A stretch of DNA of 64,000 bases from Silicimonas sp. (GCA_022819605.1 JAJEGW010000192.1:62001-126000), one strand, 5' to 3'. Positions 1 to 9,957 are shown, counted from the stretch's first letter. Notes: generated from the letters alone by a model not told the origin. Translations and numbers: made by a program.

Positions 1-372
1 ATTATAGGCAAAGAACCCGCCCTCAACCGAGATCATCAGGCCGATGATGATGAACGACATTCCAAAAGTGGCGAGGATGGAATCCACTTCCAGCGCACCT
101 TGCGACTTGGCCCGGCGCACGAGTGGCGTCAGTAGAAAGCGATAGACCAGCCAGTTGCCGACGAAACTCACGGGAATCACGAGGATGACGGTCAAGAGCG
201 GACTGACCAGCGCGGTGGTGTATAGCCAGAACGCCGCCAACGCGCCAAGCACCAGCACCTCGCCATTCGCAAGGTTCATGATCCGGGCCACGCCGTATTG
301 CAAGTTCAGGCCCATTGCGACCAGGGCGTAGGTGCCTGACAGCAACAGGCCAGAGACCAGGATGTCGAGCAT
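1..372 (-). CDS. livH: Branched-chain amino acid ABC transporter permease LivH (3' end beyond window)
   Basis: This is the N-terminal 124 residues of a LivH-type inner-membrane permease; the gene continues past base 1. The reading frame is open from an ATG at 372 and contains hydrophobic segments plus the LivH-typical stretches GMNLQYG-like (here MGLNLQYGVARIMNLANGE) and ATFGMSFIIIGL. It lies 57 bp downstream of livJ on the same strand, so the two are almost certainly one operon, and livM, livG and livF would be expected next, outside the window. The start is the only ATG between the in-frame stop at 430 and the first conserved residues. The substrate could be a branched-chain amino acid or another amide or short acid, because this family is broad. 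Confidence 0.9.
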   Translation of the reverse strand, partial: MLDILVSGLLLSGTYALVAMGLNLQYGVARIMNLANGEVLVLGALAAFWLYTTALVSPLLTVILVIPVSFVGNWLVYRFLLTPLVRRAKSQGALEVDSILATFGMSFIIIGLMISVEGGFFAYN

Positions 373-429
373 CTTCGGCTTCCGCAAACGGTCGCCCGGC
401 GCATCCGCGCCGAGCGACAGTGTCGGGGA

Positions 430-1638
430 TTACTCGGCCCAGCCGTCTTTCAGCCGCACCGGCACCGCCCCTTCGACGTTGGAGCCCTTGACGCCGCGGA
501 ACACTCCGTCCTGCCACTGGCCCACGGACCAGAAGGTGTTCGAGAAGTTGTTCTCGAAGCTGAGCGTGCCCATCACCGTGTCAAAGCTGTTGTCCTTGAT
601 GTACTGGGTCACCACGTCGCGGTCGAGCGTGCCCGCCCCGACAATCGCCTGTTCCAGGATCTGCAGCGCTGCATAGGTATTGGCAGATGCCCAGTAGTCC
701 GCCACCTCTCCGGTGATTTCCATGTGGGCCGTGCGGTACTCCACGATGGCCGGGTCATCCACGTTGGTGCCGCCTGCACCAAGCACGTTGTTGATCTTGT
801 TGCCAAAGGCGCCGCTGAAAGACGGGAAGCTGGTGGCAACCGCCGAATAGTAAACTGCCACGTCCAGGTCTTCGACAATCGCCTGTTCAGCCAGGCCGAA
901 GCTGTCCGGCGGGTAGGACCAAGCCACGAACGCTTTCGCGCCGGAGGCCTTTGCACCCTTCATCACCGGGCTCAGGTCCGGCGTGCCAAGAGGGTAGGAC
1001 TTGTCATAGACAAGCTCAAATCCCGCTTCGCCGAAGAGTTCGCGCGCGCGGTCCGACAGTTCGATCCCGAAGGCATCGGCCACATTGACCATCGCGACCT
1101 CGTTTCCGATGGCACCCGCATCGCGCTGTTCCACCAGGATGTCTCTCACGCCCTCGACGAATGCCGTCGTCGTTCCAAGCGTGAAGAAGAGGTTCGGGTA
1201 CCGTGCCGTGAGCTCTTCCATCTTGTCGGTGATGGCCGAGACGGCGACCATCGGGTAGCCGTAACGACCGTAAATCGGCGCGGCGGCAATGTTGAACCCG
1301 GTGCCGTACGGGGCGACAACGAAATCCACCTTGTCCTGTTCCGCAAGACGCTGAGCCAGCTTGATGTGCTCTCCGGGATTGGTCTTGTCGTCGTATTCGA
1401 TCAACTCAATGGGCATTTTCTTGCCAGCGACATCGAGCCCGCCGCGTGAATTGACCTGCTCAACCCACAAACGAATGTTCGGCCATTGCGTGACGACCGC
1501 GCCGCCCGCGAGGGGACCGGTCTTGGGGGCGATGGCGCCAACCTTGATGACATCTTGGGCAAGCGCGGTGCCCGCCGTCATAAGGCCGACCGCCACCGCG
1601 CCGGCGGAAGCCAGCTTAACGAGACTTCTGTGCAACAT
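430..1638 (-). CDS. livJ: Branched-chain amino acid ABC transporter substrate-binding protein (LivJ family)
   Basis: A periplasmic type-I solute-binding protein of 402 residues. It starts with a Sec signal peptide ending in GTALA-QD and goes straight into the family's opening strand, VIKVGAIAPKTGPLAGG. The ATG at 1638 is preferred over an upstream in-frame start at 1701 because GGAGG sits seven bases before it and the signal peptide begins there. The body has the LivJ pattern, with VDFVVAPYGTGFNIAAAPI in the first lobe and a VADYWASANTYAALQ helix near the C terminus. It feeds the LivH permease encoded just downstream. The ligand cannot be told from sequence; LivJ relatives bind leucine, amides, urea or aromatic acids. 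Confidence 0.92.
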   Translation of the reverse strand: MLHRSLVKLASAGAVAVGLMTAGTALAQDVIKVGAIAPKTGPLAGGAVVTQWPNIRLWVEQVNSRGGLDVAGKKMPIELIEYDDKTNPGEHIKLAQRLAEQDKVDFVVAPYGTGFNIAAAPIYGRYGYPMVAVSAITDKMEELTARYPNLFFTLGTTTAFVEGVRDILVEQRDAGAIGNEVAMVNVADAFGIELSDRARELFGEAGFELVYDKSYPLGTPDLSPVMKGAKASGAKAFVAWSYPPDSFGLAEQAIVEDLDVAVYYSAVATSFPSFSGAFGNKINNVLGAGGTNVDDPAIVEYRTAHMEITGEVADYWASANTYAALQILEQAIVGAGTLDRDVVTQYIKDNSFDTVMGTLSFENNFSNTFWSVGQWQDGVFRGVKGSNVEGAVPVRLKDGWAE

Positions 1639-1949
1639 GTTTTCCTCCCATGCGTTGACAGTGCTTTCCGGCGGTTTCGCCGCCCGTCGAATCAAAGCCA
1701 ATTATCAACTCTGCAACCATATTGGAACTTATGCTAGCAGAAAGTCGTGGGCCCTATCGCCCGCCGACCCTGATGGCCGTCGTGGGTTTCATGCCTTGCC
1801 AGTCGCGCAGAAACCCGCATTGGAGGTGGAGCGATCACGAAGGCAAGCGACCGGCGCGATGGACCTGCTTGGCGCATCCGCGGCAACGGCCAAATTCGCA
1901 CGATCGCGCGGATCTGTCCAAGACTTGAATGACGCAGGACGGAAACGTC
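1639..1949. other. Intergenic region between dapA and livJ
   Basis: About 310 bp separate the dapA stop from the livJ start, both genes reading leftward. No reading frame here has recognisable protein features. A short inverted repeat, CGGCG-GTTT-CGCCG, lies near 1669-1682 inside the livJ 5' leader. The region should hold the livJ promoter and the 3' end of the dapA transcript, but I see no convincing -35/-10 pair or T-tract terminator. Confidence 0.5.
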
Positions 1950-2825
1950 CTATTGCAGGATGCCCGCTCGATCCATGGCGTCGCGAATCGCGTTCCTGGT
2001 CGCTTCGCTGGGCGTCACGAGCGGCAGGCGGACTTCCTCGCTGCATCGGCCCAGCAGCGAGAGTCCGTACTTCGCTCCCGCCAGTCCGGGCTCTATGAAG
2101 ACCGAAATGTGGAGCGGCATAAGCCGATCGGTGATCTTGAGCGCCGTCTTGTAGTCGCCCTCCAGGGTGGCGGCCTGCATTCTGGCACAGAGTTCGGGCG
2201 CCACGTTCGCCGTCACGCTGATGCACCCCGTTCCGCCGTGAGCGTTGAATCCAAGTGCGGTCGCATCCTCGCCTGAGATCTGGATGAAATCCTTGCCGCT
2301 GGCCATGCGCTGCTTCGGCACGCGAGACAGGTCGCCGGTGGCGTCCTTGACGCCGACTATGCGCGGCAAATTCGACAGCCTCGCCATGGTCTCCACCGAC
2401 ATGTCGATCGCCGAGCGGCCGGGAATGTTGTAGATCAGGATCGGCACATCGGCTGAATCGTGCAAGTCCTTGAAATGCTGGTAAAGGCCTTCCTGCGACG
2501 GCTTGTTGTAATAGGGCGTCACGACAAGCGCCGCATCTGCGCCAACCCTTTCGGCATGCTGCGTGAGGCGGATGCCCTCTGCCGTGTTGTTCGAACCCGT
2601 GCCGGCAATCACCGGGACCCGGCCGTTTGCGGCTTTCACGACCTCTTCGACCACCGTTTCATGCTCTTCGTGCGAAAGCGTCGGGCTTTCGCCAGTCGTG
2701 CCGACGGCAACCAGGCCGGTCGAGCCGCTCTCGATCTGCCATTCGACAAGCGACCTGAGCGCTTCGATGTCCAGCGCGCCATTCTTGAACGGGGTCACGA
2801 GTGCCGGGATCGAGCCTTGGATCAT
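1950..2825 (-). CDS. dapA: 4-hydroxy-tetrahydrodipicolinate synthase
   Basis: DapA condenses pyruvate with aspartate semialdehyde, the first committed step of lysine and diaminopimelate synthesis in the cytoplasm. The 291-residue product has the standard length and motifs: [14 protein letters not shown] near the start, [14 protein letters not shown] carrying the catalytic tyrosine, and [10 protein letters not shown] carrying the Schiff-base lysine. The ATG at 2825 is chosen over a longer frame starting at 2900 because [13 protein letters not shown] is the canonical N terminus and GGAGA lies before it. It diverges from the lytic transglycosylase gene across about 137 bp, an arrangement familiar in Rhodobacterales. 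Related aldolases such as N-acetylneuraminate lyase are less likely given the close match to DapA motifs. Confidence 0.96.
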   Translation of the reverse strand: MIQGSIPALVTPFKNGALDIEALRSLVEWQIESGSTGLVAVGTTGESPTLSHEEHETVVEEVVKAANGRVPVIAGTGSNNTAEGIRLTQHAERVGADAALVVTPYYNKPSQEGLYQHFKDLHDSADVPILIYNIPGRSAIDMSVETMARLSNLPRIVGVKDATGDLSRVPKQRMASGKDFIQISGEDATALGFNAHGGTGCISVTANVAPELCARMQAATLEGDYKTALKITDRLMPLHISVFIEPGLAGAKYGLSLLGRCSEEVRLPLVTPSEATRNAIRDAMDRAGILQ

Positions 2826-2962
2826 GGATTTTCTCCGCCACGTCACGGCATGGGCTTTGCGTGACCCGCACAACTTATAGTCCGTCAGGGGAATTGCCAA
2901 GGCAGTCCGGACGTGCTTTCATGTCTATGCTGCCGGGGGGCACGAGAGAGCGGACTAAGTGT

Positions 2963-4975
2963 ATGTACAAAGCCCTGATTGCGGCAATTCTCCTGAGCGG
3001 ATGGACGACGGCCGGACTTGCCCAGACGAGTGCTGAGATCGCTAGCTACAAGCGCGCGGTCGGGGCCATGAAGGAAGGCGACTGGGATACGGCGCGCGCC
3101 GAAGCGCGGCGTGCAGGACCCGTCGGACGCGACATCATCGAATGGCGGCGGTTTCGCGCGAGCGAGGGTGACTTCGATTCGGTCCGGAAGTTCCTGGCCC
3201 GTCGCGCCGACTGGCCAGGACTGAAGCTCCTGCGGCGCAGGTCTGAAGTCAACGTTCCCATCGGAAGCCGCCCGCTGGAGGTTATCGACTTTTTCTCCAG
3301 CCAGCCGCCTCAGACGGGTGCCGGTGCGCGGGCCCTGATTGCCGCCTACCGTTCAAGGGGTCTTGACGCCAAGGCCGAAGCCGAGGCGGTGCGCGTCTGG
3401 CAGACGATGCTCATTGAGCAGGAGGATCACGACGCGCTTCTCCGGGAATTCGGAAATGTCCTCGGAGAACATCACGAAGCCCGGCTCGACATGGCGCTTT
3501 GGCAAGGCGCGAGGCAGAACGCCGAGCGGATGTACCCGCTCGTCAGCAAGGGCTGGGTGGCTCTTGGAAGGGCGCGGCTGGCCAGGCGCGGGACCGGGTC
3601 TGGCGTCGATGCGCTTATCGGCAGGGTGCCCGGAACCCATCGCGATCATCCCGGCCTGGCCTTCGAGAGAATGCAGTGGCGGGCGCGAAACGGCGATAAC
3701 CTGGAAGCGGCGGCCTTCTTTTTCGATGCGGACGAGGACGGGCTTGGACTCCCTGAGCGATGGGCGGGCTGGAGAAGGTCGCTGGCACGTCGCTTGATGC
3801 GCGACGGCAAGGCCAAACTGGCTTATCGGCTTGCGTCCCGGCACGAGCTGCATGAGGGGACGAGCTATGCCGACCTGGAGTGGCTTTCCGGGTACCTGGC
3901 GCTGACCTACAGGAACGATGGACAGCTCGCGCTGCACCACTTCAAGCGATTCCGGGATGCGGTCGAAAGGCCGATCTCCCTCGGCAGGGCAGGCTATTGG
4001 GAAGGCCGAGCGCACGAATTGCTGGGAGACATGGCAAGCGCGAGGCGCGCCTATGCCCTCGGTGCCAGGCATCAGACGAGCTTCTACGGCCTGCTGGCCG
4101 CCGAACGAGCGGGCATTCCCCTGGATCCGAGACTGAGAGGCGAGGAGACGTTTCCCCAGTGGACGAGAACCACGTTGCCGGAGAGCTCGGTCTTCGCAGC
4201 CGTACGATTCTTCATTTCGTCGGGTGAGCGCGACCAGGCTGAACAGTTCGTCAGCCACATGGCAGAGACCCTGCCACGCGACGAGCTCGGAAGCCTCGGG
4301 GAATACGTGCTGGCAGTGAACGAGCCGCATCTCTCGGTGGCCATTGCGAAACAGGCGGCAAGGCGAGGAATCGTGCTGCCAAAATTCTACTTTCCGGTCG
4401 CGCAAATGGGTGTCTCCAATTTCCCGATTCCGAGGGAGCTCGTGCTGGCCATCACGAGGCAGGAAAGCGAATTCGATCCTGCTGTCCGGAGCCGCGTGGG
4501 TGCGCTGGGCATCATGCAACTGATGCCCGATACTGCCAGGGAGGTCGCCGCATATCTGGATATGCCCTACAGCAGCAGCCGGATGCTCTCGGATACGTAC
4601 TACAACACGCGGCTGGGAACGGCCTATCTGGACGAACTGCTGGAAAAGTATGACGGCAACGTCGTGCTGGTCGCCGCAGCTTACAATGCCGGGCCGGGCC
4701 GCGCGGACCGCTGGATTGATTCCCTGGGAGATCCCAAGCGAAGCGACATGGTCGACTGGATCGAGCACATTCCCTACAGCGAAACGCGAAACTACGTGAT
4801 GCGGGTTGCCGAGGGAGCGTTGATCTATCGAGCCAGGCTTGGTGGACGGTTCGGTCCTGTTTCCTTGAGCCGGGAGATCGCGAGCTGGCAGGGGCATGAA
4901 CGGGCCGTTGCGAGGGGATGGTCTGGATGGACAGCGGTCCGGCCGCGACTCAGGCCATCACCCCTGACCGATTGA
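2963..4975 (+). CDS. slt: Soluble lytic murein transglycosylase
   Basis: A periplasmic enzyme of 670 residues that cleaves the MurNAc-GlcNAc bond of peptidoglycan with formation of 1,6-anhydro ends. A signal peptide ends at GLAQ-TSAE. A long alpha-helical superhelix follows (about residues 30-480), then the SLT catalytic domain (about 495-640) with the catalytic Glu in AITRQESEFDP, the GALGIMQLMPDTA block and AAYNAGPGR. The ATG at 2963 is chosen because the signal peptide starts there; in-frame codons further upstream would bury it. It diverges from dapA and converges on dinB. The length and domain order are those of Slt70-type enzymes rather than the small membrane-bound Mlt proteins. Confidence 0.94.
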   Translation: MYKALIAAILLSGWTTAGLAQTSAEIASYKRAVGAMKEGDWDTARAEARRAGPVGRDIIEWRRFRASEGDFDSVRKFLARRADWPGLKLLRRRSEVNVPIGSRPLEVIDFFSSQPPQTGAGARALIAAYRSRGLDAKAEAEAVRVWQTMLIEQEDHDALLREFGNVLGEHHEARLDMALWQGARQNAERMYPLVSKGWVALGRARLARRGTGSGVDALIGRVPGTHRDHPGLAFERMQWRARNGDNLEAAAFFFDADEDGLGLPERWAGWRRSLARRLMRDGKAKLAYRLASRHELHEGTSYADLEWLSGYLALTYRNDGQLALHHFKRFRDAVERPISLGRAGYWEGRAHELLGDMASARRAYALGARHQTSFYGLLAAERAGIPLDPRLRGEETFPQWTRTTLPESSVFAAVRFFISSGERDQAEQFVSHMAETLPRDELGSLGEYVLAVNEPHLSVAIAKQAARRGIVLPKFYFPVAQMGVSNFPIPRELVLAITRQESEFDPAVRSRVGALGIMQLMPDTAREVAAYLDMPYSSSRMLSDTYYNTRLGTAYLDELLEKYDGNVVLVAAAYNAGPGRADRWIDSLGDPKRSDMVDWIEHIPYSETRNYVMRVAEGALIYRARLGGRFGPVSLSREIASWQGHERAVARGWSGWTAVRPRLRPSPLTD

Positions 4976-5015
4976 GACGCTGGATCGCACTCGCGCGATG
5001 CCCCTCCCCCGATGT

Positions 5016-6269
5016 TCAGCGCAGTGACCGGCCTTTCATGATCGCGTCCGGTCCGAACTTCTTGCGTATCCTGTCGGATGCGCGTTCAGCCGCAGCCCGG
5101 ATGCGTGATCCTGGATCCAGGAGATCACCTCCCGCGTCCGCGTCCGCCGCGCTCTCGAGATGGGAAAGGCCGACGCCGAGCAGCCGGTAAGGACCATTTT
5201 CGCCAACCTGGTCGAAGAGCGTCCGTGCAGTGCGATAGATCCGGTCAGCAATCTGCGTGGGTTCCGGAAGGCCGGATTGGCGGGTCAGCAAACGGTGATT
5301 TGCGCGCTTCAGCTTCAGCGTCACCGTGCGCCCGGCGAGATCCTTGGCCTTTGCCCGGTCCGACACCTTTTCGGCGAGACGCCATATGTGGCCGTCAAGA
5401 ATGTCGGGATTTCCAGTGTCTTCCCCGAACGTCGTTTCATTCGAAATCGACTTGACCGGAGTCCTCGACGAAACGGGCCTGCGGTCTTCCCCGCGCGCAA
5501 GGTGATAAAGACGCTCGCCGAAGCTTCCAAACCGCGTAATCAGGTCCCGTTTTTCCCAGCGGAGCAGATCGGAGAACGTCCGTATTTCGGCCCTTTCCAG
5601 CGAAGCCTGCGCCTGTTGACCGACCCCCCAGATGAGGCTTACCCGCTGCTCGCTCAGGAAGCTGGCCGTTTCGGCGCGACCTATCACTGAGAATCCCCTG
5701 GGCTTGTCCCGGTCGGATGCCACCTTGGCAAGGAACTTGTTGTGGCTGAGGCCGATCGAGCCGGTGAGGCCGATCTCGTCCTCCATGCGCCTCACGAGTC
5801 TGGCCAGCAGGACCGCCGGCGGTTCGCCGTGCAGTCGCTCCGTTCCGGTCAGGTCCATGAACGCTTCATCCAGCGACAGCGGCTCGACCGCTGGCGTCAG
5901 GTCTTCCATCATCGCGCGAATTTTCCGGCTGACTTCGACGTAGACGGCCATTCGTCCTTTCAGCACCACGGCGTCCGGGCACAGTTTCAGCGCCTGGAAC
6001 ATTGGCATCGCTGACCGAACCCCCCGAATGCGCGCGATATAGCAGGCCGTCGACACCACGCCTCTCTTGCCGCCGCCGATGATGACAGGCTTGTCGTTCA
6101 AGTCCGGGTTTTCCCGTTTCTCCACGCTGGCATAAAACGCGTCGCAATCCATGTGCGCGATCGACAATTCGAAGAGTTCGGGATGCTCGATGATCCGTGG
6201 CCGGCCACAGTCCGGGCAGCGGGGGCCGGATTCGAACCTTGTCAGGCAATCGCGGCAGAGCGCAGGCAT
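5016..6269 (-). CDS. dinB: DNA polymerase IV (Y-family) with N-terminal zinc ribbon
   Basis: A translesion DNA polymerase of 417 residues. The palm motif SIAHMDCDAFYASVEKREN contributes the first metal-binding Asp (D41), and SLDEAFMDLTG contributes the second catalytic Asp-Glu pair. The helix-hairpin-helix region (SLIWGVGQQAQASL) and the little-finger domain (RTPVKSISNETTFGEDTG) follow. Before the polymerase fold sits a four-cysteine module, C5-x2-C8 and C18-x2-C21, that looks like a zinc ribbon and is absent from Escherichia coli DinB. I recall similar N-terminal modules in alphaproteobacterial DinB proteins. The gene converges on slt. No LexA-type operator was recognised upstream. Confidence 0.94.
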   Translation of the reverse strand: MPALCRDCLTRFESGPRCPDCGRPRIIEHPELFELSIAHMDCDAFYASVEKRENPDLNDKPVIIGGGKRGVVSTACYIARIRGVRSAMPMFQALKLCPDAVVLKGRMAVYVEVSRKIRAMMEDLTPAVEPLSLDEAFMDLTGTERLHGEPPAVLLARLVRRMEDEIGLTGSIGLSHNKFLAKVASDRDKPRGFSVIGRAETASFLSEQRVSLIWGVGQQAQASLERAEIRTFSDLLRWEKRDLITRFGSFGERLYHLARGEDRRPVSSRTPVKSISNETTFGEDTGNPDILDGHIWRLAEKVSDRAKAKDLAGRTVTLKLKRANHRLLTRQSGLPEPTQIADRIYRTARTLFDQVGENGPYRLLGVGLSHLESAADADAGGDLLDPGSRIRAAAERASDRIRKKFGPDAIMKGRSLR

Positions 6270-6536
6270 GTTCGGAAGATACCGAATTGCCTTGACCAGT
6301 GACAGGACGATTTTGGCACGGATTGCCGAATCCGGGCGAAAGAACTTTTTTCACGGCACGATCCGTAGTAGCGGCATGCCTGCACCCGGATTTCTCACGA
6401 AGCGTCCGGAAACGGGAAGAACCTGACTCGCCCTAGGCACGTGCATGGCTTCCTCCGCCCGCTTGCCCATGTCGAAGGACGCTGGGACACAAATTGCATA
6501 GCTTCGTGGCAACGCAGCGAAAGTGAAGGAACGAAA

Positions 6537-7430
6537 ATGGACATCCTTGATACCATCTCCTTGTCCGGCGGCGGCGCTACGGTGCTCTTGCTGGCGGTAT
6601 TCATACTGCTTTGCGTCTATCTGGGCATCCGGATCGTGCCCCAGTCGGAGAAGCATGTGGTCGAGCGCTTTGGGCGCCTTCGTACGGTCCTCGGCCCGGG
6701 TATCAACTTGATCGTGCCCTTTCTCGACAAGATTCGGCACAAGATCTCGATCCTCGAGCGGCAGCTTCCCAATGCCAGCCAGGATGCGATTACGGCAGAC
6801 AACGTGCTGGTGCAGGTCGAAACCAGCGTATTTTACCGGATCATAGCGCCCGAGAGGACAGTGTATCGCATCCGCGACGTAGATGGCGCCATAGCCACGA
6901 CCGTTGCGGGCATAGTCCGTGCCGAAATCGGTAGGATGGAGCTTGACGAGGTGCAGGCAAACCGAGCGGCCCTGATTTCCACCATCAAGGACAGCGTGGA
7001 AGACGCCGTGGAGGCCTGGGGGATCGAGGTGACCCGCGCCGAAATCCTGGATGTGGATCTCGACCAGGCCACCCGCGACGCCATGCTGCAGCAGTTGAAT
7101 GCCGAACGGGAGCGACGCGCCCAGGTAACGCTCGCGGAGGGCGAGAAACGCGCAGTGGAACTGGCGGCCGATGCCGAACTCTATGCTGCGGAGCAGGCGG
7201 CCAAGGCCCGTCGCGTTCAGGCGGACGCGGAAGCCTACGCGACCGGCGTTGTCGCGAAGGCGATCCAGGACAACGGGCTGGAGGCCGCGCGCTACCAGGT
7301 CGCGCTCAAGCAGGTCGAAGCGCTGAATGCTCTCGGCGGTCGCGAAGGATCGAACACGATTGTCGTTCCCGCCAACGCCGTCGAGGCCTTCGGCGATGCC
7401 TTCAAGATGCTGAAGGGGAAGACGCAATGA
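6537..7430 (+). CDS. qmcA: SPFH/band-7 membrane protein (QmcA/stomatin-like)
   Basis: A membrane-anchored scaffold protein of 297 residues. One N-terminal transmembrane helix (about residues 14-32) is followed by the band-7 domain, opening IVPQSEKHVVERFGRL, and a long charged helical region from about residue 180. The ATG at 6537 is preferred over an upstream in-frame start at 6441 because AAGGA lies before it and the hydrophobic anchor then has its usual position. It overlaps the NfeD gene by four bases (ATGA). SPFH-NfeD pairs are known to organise membrane microdomains and may link to membrane proteolysis. The specific partner here is not known. Confidence 0.9.
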   Translation: MDILDTISLSGGGATVLLLAVFILLCVYLGIRIVPQSEKHVVERFGRLRTVLGPGINLIVPFLDKIRHKISILERQLPNASQDAITADNVLVQVETSVFYRIIAPERTVYRIRDVDGAIATTVAGIVRAEIGRMELDEVQANRAALISTIKDSVEDAVEAWGIEVTRAEILDVDLDQATRDAMLQQLNAERERRAQVTLAEGEKRAVELAADAELYAAEQAAKARRVQADAEAYATGVVAKAIQDNGLEAARYQVALKQVEALNALGGREGSNTIVVPANAVEAFGDAFKMLKGKTQ

Positions 7431-7708
7431 CTTTCTGGTCGATTTGGTGGGTCTGGATGATCGGTGCGCTGATCCTGGCAATCCTTGAAGTCCTGGTGCC
7501 CGCCCAGGTGTTTCTCGGCTTCGCGATCGGTGCGGCCCTGGTCGGCCTCGCCTTGCTGGCCGGCATCCCCGGTCTGGCCGGCTCCCTGTCGGCCCTTGCC
7601 TTGGCATTCGCGGTCGCGTCGCTCATTGCATGGGTGCTTGTGCGCCGCCTGATGGGCATTCGGAAAGGGCAGGTGAAGCACTTCGACCATGACATCAACG
7701 AGGACTGA
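7427..7708 (+). CDS. NfeD-family membrane protein, short form
   Basis: A 93-residue protein with two or three hydrophobic segments: [20 protein letters not shown], then [21 protein letters not shown], then a third helix. It ends in a short basic and acidic tail. This is the transmembrane part of NfeD proteins; the C-terminal OB-fold domain of longer relatives is almost absent. The start overlaps the band-7 stop by four bases, so translation is coupled and the two proteins probably act as one membrane complex. Short NfeD partners are common in Rhodobacterales, so this is not clearly a truncation. Confidence 0.85.
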   Translation: MTFWSIWWVWMIGALILAILEVLVPAQVFLGFAIGAALVGLALLAGIPGLAGSLSALALAFAVASLIAWVLVRRLMGIRKGQVKHFDHDINED

Positions 7709-7772
7709 ACGCCCTGACGGGCGCGCGCCCTCAATGCCGGTCGCTCCGCCCGCCATCGGTATTTTGCCGGAC

Positions 7773-8375
7773 ATGCCGGACTACTCAGTGGAAAGGATGC
7801 TCCATGCGGGCGGGGCCCGAGAAGTTGCCGGAGTGGATGAGGCGGGACGGGGTCCGTTGGCGGGACCCGTGACAGCCGCTGCCGTCGTGCTTGACGCCAA
7901 CGCGCTTCCTTCAGGGATCAACGATTCGAAGAAGCTCGGGCCGAAGGCGCGCGTCCGTCTCCTCAAGGAGATCATGGCCTGCGCGAGCGTTTCCGTGGCA
8001 CATGCCTCCGTCGAGGAAATCGACAAGCTGAACATCCTCCACGCGTCGCTTCTCGCCATGAAGCGTGCCGTGGCAGGCCTGCGCCGCACGCCCTGCCACG
8101 CGCTGATCGACGGCAACGTAGTGCCTGGCTGTCTTGGCTGCGATGCGACGGCCCTGGTGAAGGGTGATGCCCGCAGCCTGTCGATTGCAGCGGCGTCCAT
8201 CTTGGCCAAGGTGACCCGCGACCGGATCATGGAGGATCTGGCGCGGGAGTTTCCTGGCTACGGCTGGGAAAGAAATGCCGGATACCCCACGAAGGCCCAT
8301 CGGAGGGCCCTCGCAAATCTCGGGGTTACCCCGCACCACAGGCGTTCGTTCAAGACCGTTCAGGAAGTGCTGTGA
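7773..8375 (+). CDS. rnhB: Ribonuclease HII
   Basis: RNase HII nicks RNA-DNA hybrids and removes misincorporated ribonucleotides. The 200-residue product contains [16 protein letters not shown] (catalytic Asp-Glu), [20 protein letters not shown] and the C-terminal [12 protein letters not shown] block with [10 protein letters not shown]. The start is uncertain: in-frame start codons at 7689 and 7734 would lengthen it, and none of the three has a strong ribosome-binding site. [10 protein letters not shown] at 7773 gives the usual N terminus. The gene lies about 65 bp after nfeD on the same strand and converges on aroC. Confidence 0.93.
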   Translation: MPDYSVERMLHAGGAREVAGVDEAGRGPLAGPVTAAAVVLDANALPSGINDSKKLGPKARVRLLKEIMACASVSVAHASVEEIDKLNILHASLLAMKRAVAGLRRTPCHALIDGNVVPGCLGCDATALVKGDARSLSIAAASILAKVTRDRIMEDLAREFPGYGWERNAGYPTKAHRRALANLGVTPHHRRSFKTVQEVL

Positions 8376-8480
8376 CGGCAGGTTGCTTTGGACGTTCGGA
8401 CCGGGCGCATTCCACGAAGTCGAGGCACGAACCGGGATTTTCCGCGAAACCCGGGCTCGCGGCCCGTGACATTCCTGGTG

Positions 8481-9581
8481 TCAGCCGATCCGTCCGCGCG
8501 TGCCGCCGGTTTGCGCACGATCAAGGAGGAAGTGATCGAGGATGACGCTGGCCGCCATGGCTTCAGCCACGGGCGCCGCGCGGATGCCGACGCAGGGGTC
8601 GTGCCGACCCTTGGTCACGATCTCGGTCGCTTCGCCGTCCTTGGTTATGGTCTTTCGAGGCGTCAGGATCGACGACGTCGGCTTGACCGCGAACCGGACC
8701 ACGATGTCTTGGCCGGTCGAGATTCCGCCGAGAATGCCGCCAGCATGGTTCGAATCAAATTCAGGACCGTCCGTTCCCATTGATATCTCGTCCGCGTTTT
8801 CCGCGCCTGCAAGTCGTGCGGCCGCCATGCCTTCGCCGATTTCCACGCCCTTGACCGCGTTTATGCTCATCATTGCTGCCGCAAGGTCCGTGTCGAGCTT
8901 GCCGTAGACTGGCGCCCCCAGCCCCGGCGGACATCCCCGGACCGTCACCTCGATGATTGCGCCGATCGAAGAGCCGGACTTGCGAAGGCCGTCGAGATAG
9001 GGTCCCCAGTCCTCGGCCGACTTCGCGTCGGGCGTCCAGAACGGGTTACGATCGATTTCTTCCCAGTCGAAGCGGTCGCGATCGATTTCCCTGTCGCCCA
9101 TCGCGACCATGTAACCCTTGATCAACAGGCCGGGAACGAGCTGTTCGAGCGCAGCGCGCGCGACCCCGCCTGCAGCAACGCGCGCGGCCGTCTCGCGGGC
9201 TGACGAGCGACCGCCTCCCCGGTAGTCCCGGATACCGTATTTCTGCCAATAGGTGATGTCGGCATGACCGGGGCGGAACTTTTCGGCGATGTCGCTGTAG
9301 TCCTTCGAACGCTGGTCGGTATTCCGGATCATGAGCTGGATCGGAGTGCCGGTGGTTTTGCCCGCGAAAGTGCCAGACAGGATCTCGACTTCGTCCGCTT
9401 CGCGTCGCTGCGAGGTGTAGCGGCTTTGGCCGGGCCTGCGCCTGTCGAGCCAGACCTGGATTTCCGCAGGCTCAAGCGGGATGCCAGGCGGGCAGCCGTC
9501 AACCGTCGCGCCAAGTGCGGGCCCGTGGCTTTCACCCCAGGTTGTGACCCGGAAGAGATGTCCATAGGTGTTGACGCTCAT
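8481..9581 (-). CDS. aroC: Chorismate synthase
   Basis: AroC converts 5-enolpyruvylshikimate-3-phosphate to chorismate with reduced FMN as cofactor, the last step of the shikimate pathway. The product is 366 residues, full length for the short bacterial form. Visible signatures are the N-terminal [18 protein letters not shown], the [14 protein letters not shown] block, [14 protein letters not shown] and, near the C terminus, [10 protein letters not shown] and [18 protein letters not shown]. The ATG at 9581 has GGAG seven bases upstream. It is transcribed away from the TPP riboswitch and thiB, so the roughly 290 bp between them must hold divergent promoters. Confidence 0.97.
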   Translation of the reverse strand: MSVNTYGHLFRVTTWGESHGPALGATVDGCPPGIPLEPAEIQVWLDRRRPGQSRYTSQRREADEVEILSGTFAGKTTGTPIQLMIRNTDQRSKDYSDIAEKFRPGHADITYWQKYGIRDYRGGGRSSARETAARVAAGGVARAALEQLVPGLLIKGYMVAMGDREIDRDRFDWEEIDRNPFWTPDAKSAEDWGPYLDGLRKSGSSIGAIIEVTVRGCPPGLGAPVYGKLDTDLAAAMMSINAVKGVEIGEGMAAARLAGAENADEISMGTDGPEFDSNHAGGILGGISTGQDIVVRFAVKPTSSILTPRKTITKDGEATEIVTKGRHDPCVGIRAAPVAEAMAASVILDHFLLDRAQTGGTRGRIG

Positions 9582-9874
9582 GATGCAGCTCCATGCTGCA
9601 GACCTATTATCCGCTCTCCCTGCTCAGGGGAAGGCGGGGCGGACGCAATGCTCGTGCAATCGAGTCCATCACGGCCTTGTTCACTGCAGAGTGATCCAAC
9701 ACTACACCAACCCGGCAGGTCACCTCGTCGTCTGCACGGGTTCGCGTGACTCGCACCTGCCTGGCAGGGAGGTCGAGGATGCTGCAGCGGCTTTCGAGTG
9801 GCGTCTGTGCGAATGCCCGAGAAAGGGCTGATGTGAGGGTTGCCGCGAACAAGAGAGGCCGCTATGAACACGAT
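9582..9874. other. Divergent intergenic region between aroC and the TPP riboswitch
   Basis: About 290 bp with no supported gene. Short reading frames on both strands lack a ribosome-binding site and recognisable motifs. The region should contain the leftward aroC promoter and the rightward thiBPQ promoter, the latter ending at the riboswitch aptamer. No specific -35/-10 pair is convincing enough to call. Confidence 0.5.
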
Positions 9875-9957
9875 ACCTCGGGGTGCCTTCCAAGGCTGAG
9901 ATGCAATTCCGCGAACCCGTTGAACCTGAACCGGATAACGCCGGCGGAGGGAAGGTC
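9875..9957 (+). promoter_or_regulatory. TPP riboswitch (THI element) upstream of thiBPQ
   Basis: The conserved thi-box blocks occur in order and at correct spacing: CGGGGTGCC at 9879-9887, GGCTGAGAT at 9894-9902 (including the CTGAGA core), ACCCGTTGAACCTGA ending at 9929, GGATAACGCC at 9933-9942 and the closing GGAGGGAA. The aptamer ends about 45 bases before the thiB start, whose AAGGAG ribosome-binding site lies just upstream of the ATG. In Proteobacteria this class usually acts by sequestering the ribosome-binding site when thiamine pyrophosphate binds. No T-tract terminator is visible here, which fits translational control. Confidence 0.95.

Noticed and set aside
3353..4897. A 514-codon open frame on the minus strand
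   Set aside because: It lies entirely antisense to the lytic transglycosylase and shows no motif or ribosome-binding site.
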